Translations under genes and position numbers: made by a program
Assembly: GCA_964608575.1 (NCBI GenBank)
Contig: CAZSPW010000071.1
Coordinates: 1-9,767 of the forward strand
DNA length: 9,767 nucleotides
Origin: JAMIFN01 sp964608575
GTDB taxonomy: Bacteria > Pseudomonadota > Gammaproteobacteria > Burkholderiales > Burkholderiaceae_C
Direction of reading: 5' to 3'
Part shown: piece by piece, positions 6,769 through 9,767 of the stretch
Position numbering within the stretch: the first letter of the stretch is position 1
Layout: every line of letters starts with the position of its first letter
The notes under the pieces: generated by a model
Told to the model about the DNA's origin: nothing
Databases searched by the model: none
What the model saw: only the letters and a program-made list of their open reading frames with translations

Positions 6769-7854
6769 TCATTTGATTTTTTCACCAAAGGCCTGATGCC
6801 AAGCGCTGAGGGCTTGGCGATGTCCTGCATTTGGATAGGGAGCGCCCCGCCAAGGATGACTATTTGGCAACGCAATAACCAGCGGAGGCTGTGTAAACGC
6901 TGCTGGCAACGCCGCCTGCAAAAGCGGCACCATGGGGTGCTGCAAGCATGGCAACACCCATTGCACTGCACCGCTGATTAAAGCCTCTGGTGCCACGGCT
7001 CGCAGCCATTCGCATACAACCTGAACCCAATATGTTGACGCTTGATTTTTTTGCCATTTTTTCAACTTGTCCGAGCGGCCAAAGCCAGGTAGGTCAAGTA
7101 CCAAAACACGCACATTTCGACTTTGCTGCGCAAAAAAATCAGCAAAGTCTTGACTCCAAGTTTGACCATCGTGCAAGCACACCATGGTCTGCTGCCCTGA
7201 CTCTTGCTGAAACTGGGGCAGACTATCCCAATAATGAAGACGCAAGCCAGCCAAGGCAGGCAAATCGTTGGTGTAGCGAGTCGCTACAGTTTCTGGCCAA
7301 GCAATAAAGCAATGCTGCGGCGTTCGCACTGCATCTGGACGCAAAGGCCATGGTGCAGTTTGGCGACGCTTAGCCTGAAAAAAATGAGGTAATAAGTTTT
7401 GCAGTTCTGTTTGTAAAGCGGCATCAAAATCGGCATCATCTTGTACGCAAATGGCTGTGGTCTGATGACTGATACCGCTGTTTTTCAGCACATCTAAAAC
7501 GGAACCCGCAGCCCCGGCGCGCGCATCGCGCACACCATATACCACGCGCTTGAGCCGCGCATGGGCAATCGCTCCCGCGCACATGGCGCAAGGCTCCAAA
7601 GTGACAAACAGTTCGCAGTCTTGCAACCGATAGTTACCCAAATGGCTTCCTGCTGCACGCAAAGCCACTATCTCAGCATGCGCACTGGGGTCACAATCGG
7701 CGATCACGCGATTGTGACCTGTTGCTATTACTTGCCCACGATGCACCAATACCGCACCAACAGGTACTTCACCTGCGGCACAAGCCATTTGCGCTTGCGC
7801 TAATGCCAAACGCAAAAAAGCAGTTTCGGTCTGGCTGTGCGCAAACTCACTCAT
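6769..7854 (-). CDS. tadA: TadA tRNA adenosine(34) deaminase fused to a degenerate alpha/beta-hydrolase domain
   Basis: A 361-residue protein in two parts. Residues 1 to about 165 are a complete TadA, the zinc enzyme that converts wobble A34 of tRNA-Arg(ACG) to inosine: HAE at 59-61 (zinc ligand and proton shuttle), PCAMC at 88-92 (two cysteine ligands), and the C-terminal helix ending FFQAKRR. Residues about 177-361 resemble the N-terminal half of haloalkane-dehalogenase-type hydrolases: VRTP at 176-179, GLRLHYWD at 203-210, LHDGQTWS at 227-234, DLPGFGRSDK at 254-263 and APYPNAGH at 338-345. No nucleophile elbow is visible (GxSxG or QDWGG type), and the part holding the catalytic acid and histidine is missing, so this domain is probably not a hydrolase. 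TadA alone is about 167 residues. The start overlaps the upstream small gene by 8 nt and has no clear ribosome site, suggesting coupled translation. Confidence 0.94.
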   Translation of the reverse strand: MSEFAHSQTETAFLRLALAQAQMACAAGEVPVGAVLVHRGQVIATGHNRVIADCDPSAHAEIVALRAAGSHLGNYRLQDCELFVTLEPCAMCAGAIAHARLKRVVYGVRDARAGAAGSVLDVLKNSGISHQTTAICVQDDADFDAALQTELQNLLPHFFQAKRRQTAPWPLRPDAVRTPQHCFIAWPETVATRYTNDLPALAGLRLHYWDSLPQFQQESGQQTMVCLHDGQTWSQDFADFFAQQSRNVRVLVLDLPGFGRSDKLKKWQKNQASTYWVQVVCEWLRAVAPEALISGAVQWVLPCLQHPMVPLLQAALPAAFTQPPLVIALPNSHPWRGAPYPNAGHRQALSAWHQAFGEKIK

Positions 7855-8098
7855 CTGGCATTTGGCGTGATGGCGCTTGCGCCGCTTCTACTTGAGCACG
7901 AATTTGTGCTTGCAGTTGCTTGCTTTGCTCAGCCACATTGGCTTGCGGATCGATAGGCACAGCCTGCCCGCTTGCGCGCTCTAGCGTCGAAGCAGCATTG
8001 GCCGCAGGGGTGTGCTCGCCTTTGAGCGTTTTTTGTACTAGCAAAGCAACCACAACTAAAGCCACCAAGATACCTAAAAAACCTATTCCTGATTTCAT
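7847..8098 (-). CDS. Small single-pass membrane protein of unknown function
   Basis: An 83-residue protein I do not recognise. A hydrophobic N-terminal segment (about 5-21, GIGFLGILVALVVVALL) is preceded by one lysine and followed by QKTLKGE, which suggests a membrane anchor. The rest is polar and rich in Ala, Gln and Glu, with a helix-prone glutamine-rich stretch (about 54-75) and no recognisable motif. Support for a real gene: a good ribosome site, AAGGAG at 8110..8105, six nt before the ATG, and an 8-nt overlap with tadA, so the two are probably cotranslated. It may be what drives tadA expression. Function is unknown; the side of the membrane facing the tail cannot be settled from sequence. 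Confidence 0.75.
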   Translation of the reverse strand: MKSGIGFLGILVALVVVALLVQKTLKGEHTPAANAASTLERASGQAVPIDPQANVAEQSKQLQAQIRAQVEAAQAPSRQMPDE

Positions 8099-8178
8099 CT
8101 TTTACTCCTTGCGTCAAGAGCCTATAGTTTCTCGCATAATAGGGCGTTCCGTTTTTTAGCCATAAAGCCTGCTCTGCT
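8099..8178. promoter_or_regulatory. Divergent promoter region
   Basis: The 80-nt gap between the leftward small-protein/tadA unit and the rightward dehydrogenase must carry both promoters unless they lie inside coding sequence. Overlapping -10-like hexamers are seen: CATAAT at 8135-8140 on the plus strand and TATTAT at 8141..8136 on the minus strand. No good -35 box is found for either, so the assignment is weak. Confidence 0.3.
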
Positions 8179-9204
8179 ATGAATATAGTGATCTTGGACG
8201 ATTATCAAGACGCAGTGCGCAAACTCGATTGCGCCAGCAAACTCGATAACTACTCTGCCAAGGTTTACACCAATACTGTCAAAGGTATAGGGCAGTTAGC
8301 CGTGCGCTTGCGTGATGCTGAAATTATTATCCTCATTCGCAACCGCACCTCTATCAATGCTGCGCTCCTAGAGAAGTTGCCCAAACTGCGCTTGATCGTA
8401 CAAACTGGCTCTATAGGCTCACATATTGATGTGCCAGCCTGTACCGCTCGCGGCGTTGCTGTAGCGGCCGGCGGGGGCAACCCACGCGCGGTAGCTGAGC
8501 TGACTTTCGCGCTGATCATGTCAGCTATGAGGCGCCTGCCACAATACATCAGCAATTTAAAACACGGCATCTGGCAGCAAGCGGGCTTTAAATCAGCCGC
8601 TATGCCTGTCAACTTCGGCCTGGGCGAACAGCTCTATGGCAAAACCTTAGGTATCTGGGGCTATGGCGAGGTGGGCAAATTAGTTGCTGGATATGGCCGC
8701 GCCTTTGGCATGCAAGTGAGGATTTGGGGGCGAGAGCAATCGCTGAGAAATGCAGAGGCTGATGGCCACAGCGTATTCAAGAGCAGAGCAGAGTTGTTTC
8801 AACATAGTGATGTGCTGAGCTTGCATTTGCGACTAAGCCCTGAAACAGTTGGACTAGTAAAACTGGCTGAGCTCAGCAGCATGAAGCCTACTGCTTTGCT
8901 GGTCAATACCTCGCATGCAGAGCTGATTGAAACAGACGCGCTATTGGTGGGTTTAAACCGTGGACGCCCTGGTATGGCCGCGGTTGATGTGTTTGAAAGC
9001 GAACCTATTTTGCAAGGTCAGGCTTTATTGCGACTGGAGAACTGCATTTGTTCACCACATATTGGCTATGTCGAACGCCATCATTATGAAGAAATGTTTT
9101 CCATCGCTTTTGACCATGCCATCAATTTCATCGAGGGTCGCAACTGCGCCGTCATCAACCCCGATTACCAGTTGAAGTTTGGGCAATCTAGCTTGGGTTT
9201 TTAA
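8179..9204 (+). CDS. D-2-hydroxyacid dehydrogenase family protein with an altered active site
   Basis: A 341-residue member of the D-isomer-specific 2-hydroxyacid dehydrogenase family, which interconverts 2-keto acids and D-2-hydroxyacids with NAD(P)H. The nucleotide-binding fold shows GYGEVG at 161-166. The sequence after strand 2 is IWGRE (182-186); an arginine where NAD enzymes usually have an acidic residue hints at NADP use. Of the family's catalytic Arg-Glu-His set, Glu is present (E273 in DVFESEP) and His is present (H294 in SPHIGY), but the Arg of NTSR is histidine here: NTSH at 243-246, codon CAT at 8914-8916. This may reduce or change activity. The true substrate is unknown. The start MNIVILDDYQ matches relatives I remember; no Shine-Dalgarno sequence precedes the ATG. 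The gene is monocistronic and ends before a terminator at 9265-9291. Confidence 0.9.
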   Translation: MNIVILDDYQDAVRKLDCASKLDNYSAKVYTNTVKGIGQLAVRLRDAEIIILIRNRTSINAALLEKLPKLRLIVQTGSIGSHIDVPACTARGVAVAAGGGNPRAVAELTFALIMSAMRRLPQYISNLKHGIWQQAGFKSAAMPVNFGLGEQLYGKTLGIWGYGEVGKLVAGYGRAFGMQVRIWGREQSLRNAEADGHSVFKSRAELFQHSDVLSLHLRLSPETVGLVKLAELSSMKPTALLVNTSHAELIETDALLVGLNRGRPGMAAVDVFESEPILQGQALLRLENCICSPHIGYVERHHYEEMFSIAFDHAINFIEGRNCAVINPDYQLKFGQSSLGF

Positions 9205-9264
9205 CTATCTATTCGATAGCGGCTCAGGCAACACCTGCAGTACAAATTAGCAAAAACGCATAAA

Positions 9265-9291
9265 AAAACCGCCTCATGAAGAAGCGGTTTT
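9265..9291. terminator. Bidirectional rho-independent terminator
   Basis: AAAACCGCCTC (9265-9275), loop ATGAA, GAAGCGGTTTT (9281-9291): 10 of 11 positions pair, with one C-A mismatch. On the minus strand the stem is followed by seven T residues, making it a strong terminator for rpsJ; on the plus strand four T residues follow the GC part, so it probably also ends the dehydrogenase transcript. Confidence 0.85.
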
Positions 9292-9313
9292 AATGCAAAT
9301 AGGCTGAAAAGTC

Positions 9314-9625
9314 TTATTGCAGTTTGATTTCTACATCAACGCCAGCTGGCAAATCCAGCTTCATCAGTGCATCAACGGTTTTATCGTTAGGCTCAACGAT
9401 ATCCATCAAACGCTGATGCGTGCGGATTTCAAACTGATCGCGCGAAGTTTTGTTCACATGGGGTGAACGCAAAATATCAAAGCGCGTCATGCGTGTGGGC
9501 AGAGGCACAGGACCGCGCACAATAGCACCAGTGCGTTTAGCGGTGTCCACGATTTCTGCAGCAGAGCGATCGATCAGTTTGTAATCAAAAGCCTTCAGGC
9601 GGATGCGAATTTTTTGTTTAGACAT
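9314..9625 (-). CDS. rpsJ: Ribosomal protein S10
   Basis: A 103-residue 30S ribosomal protein, which also serves as the NusE transcription antitermination factor together with NusB. The sequence starts MSKQKIRIRLKAFDYKLID and contains the conserved GPVPLPTR (about 38-45), the loop after FDILRSPHVNK (about 49-59) and the ending GVDVEIKL. The start at 9625..9623 is set by conservation and by GAAGGA (9637..9632) six nt upstream; an upstream in-frame ATG at 9682 would add 19 non-conserved residues and is rejected. It lies 88 nt after tuf and is followed by a terminator, so here it ends the str operon and is not followed by rplC. Confidence 0.99.
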   Translation of the reverse strand: MSKQKIRIRLKAFDYKLIDRSAAEIVDTAKRTGAIVRGPVPLPTRMTRFDILRSPHVNKTSRDQFEIRTHQRLMDIVEPNDKTVDALMKLDLPAGVDVEIKLQ

Positions 9626-9659
9626 GGTTCTTCCTTCGGTGAAGGGCCAGCAGTCACTA

Positions 9660-9686
9660 TCGATTGCCACACGCAGCGGCAATCGA
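9660..9686 (-). repeat. Inverted repeat between tuf and rpsJ
   Basis: TCGATTGCC (9660-9668) and GGCAATCGA (9678-9686) pair perfectly over 9 bp around a 9-nt loop. No T run follows on the minus strand, so it is not a standard terminator. In the tuf-rpsJ transcript it could act as an RNA processing site, a 3' stabilising stem for tuf mRNA, or a partial attenuator. Function is inference. Confidence 0.55.
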
Positions 9687-9713
9687 ATCGTGGCAGCACC
9701 AGCCTAACAATCA

Positions 9714-9767
9714 TTACGCAGTAATTTTGGCAACAACGCCAGAGCCTACAGTGCGGCCGCCTTCACG
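9714..9767 (-). CDS. tuf: Elongation factor Tu (C-terminal 17 codons only)
   Basis: The 3' end of tuf, entering from the right edge. It encodes REGGRTVGSGVVAKITA and then TAA, the typical C-terminus of bacterial EF-Tu, the GTPase that delivers aminoacyl-tRNA to the ribosome. The EGGRTVGAG-like segment is highly conserved in domain 3. With rpsJ downstream on the same strand this is the str operon copy, presumably preceded by fusA outside the window. Confidence 0.96.
   Translation of the reverse strand, partial: REGGRTVGSGVVAKITA

Noticed and set aside
9205..9219. Small hairpin CTATC-TATTC-GATAG after the dehydrogenase stop as a terminator
   Set aside because: Only 5 AT-rich pairs with no T run after it; the stem at 9265-9291 is a much better candidate.
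9626..9682. Longer rpsJ start at 9682 giving 122 residues
   Set aside because: The extra 19 residues are not part of S10, and a good ribosome site precedes the conserved start at 9625. The extension also runs through the inverted repeat.
1..9767. An unusual defence, mobile or biosynthetic system
   Set aside because: All sizeable genes but one are recognised housekeeping or metabolic families; no transposase, integrase, toxin-antitoxin, CRISPR or restriction gene is visible on either strand.

Overview
The window is a stretch of core chromosome from a betaproteobacterium, most likely order Burkholderiales and possibly Comamonadaceae. Evidence: the gene order mraZ-rsmH-ftsL-ftsI-murE/murF-mraY; a fused MurE-MurF, which I know from Bordetella and relatives; a tuf-rpsJ tail of the str operon; and a D-2-hydroxyacid dehydrogenase whose sequence closely resembles Burkholderiales proteins I remember. 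I could not search a database, so the family-level placement is inference. There are no mobile elements, phage genes, CRISPR arrays, tRNA genes or rRNA genes.

Region 1 (1-6544, minus strand) is the start of the division and cell wall (dcw) cluster, read right to left: mraZ, rsmH, ftsL, ftsI, a single murE-murF fusion gene, and the first 58 codons of mraY, which runs off the left edge. Every junction overlaps: TGATG twice, ATGA, GTGA, then 11 nt. The unit is therefore very probably one translationally coupled operon. It makes the divisome proteins FtsL and FtsI (PBP3) and the enzymes that complete the cytoplasmic peptidoglycan precursor (MurE, MurF) and attach it to the lipid carrier (MraY).

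Region 2 (6545-6768) is the AT-rich mraZ leader. It holds a pair of 10-nt-spaced TGGGN repeats expected for MraZ autoregulation, directly over the ribosome binding region. It also has three copies of a GTGAGAT 7-mer (one inverted) that could form alternative RNA hairpins, one of which covers the start codon.

Region 3 (6769-8098, minus strand) is a two-gene unit. An 83-residue single-pass membrane protein of unknown function overlaps tadA, whose product is a complete tRNA adenosine deaminase followed by a shortened haloalkane-dehalogenase-like domain that appears to lack its catalytic residues.

Region 4 (8099-9313) has a short divergent promoter region and a plus-strand D-2-hydroxyacid dehydrogenase in which the position of the catalytic arginine is histidine. 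A two-way terminator lies between this gene and rpsJ.

Region 5 (9314-9767, minus strand) holds rpsJ (ribosomal protein S10) and the last 17 codons of tuf (EF-Tu). A strong terminator follows rpsJ, so the rest of the S10 operon must lie elsewhere.

This is mostly ordinary housekeeping DNA. I found no undescribed multi-gene system. The points most worth a second look are the TadA-hydrolase fusion, the Arg-to-His change in the dehydrogenase, the mraZ leader architecture and the scar at the murE-murF junction.
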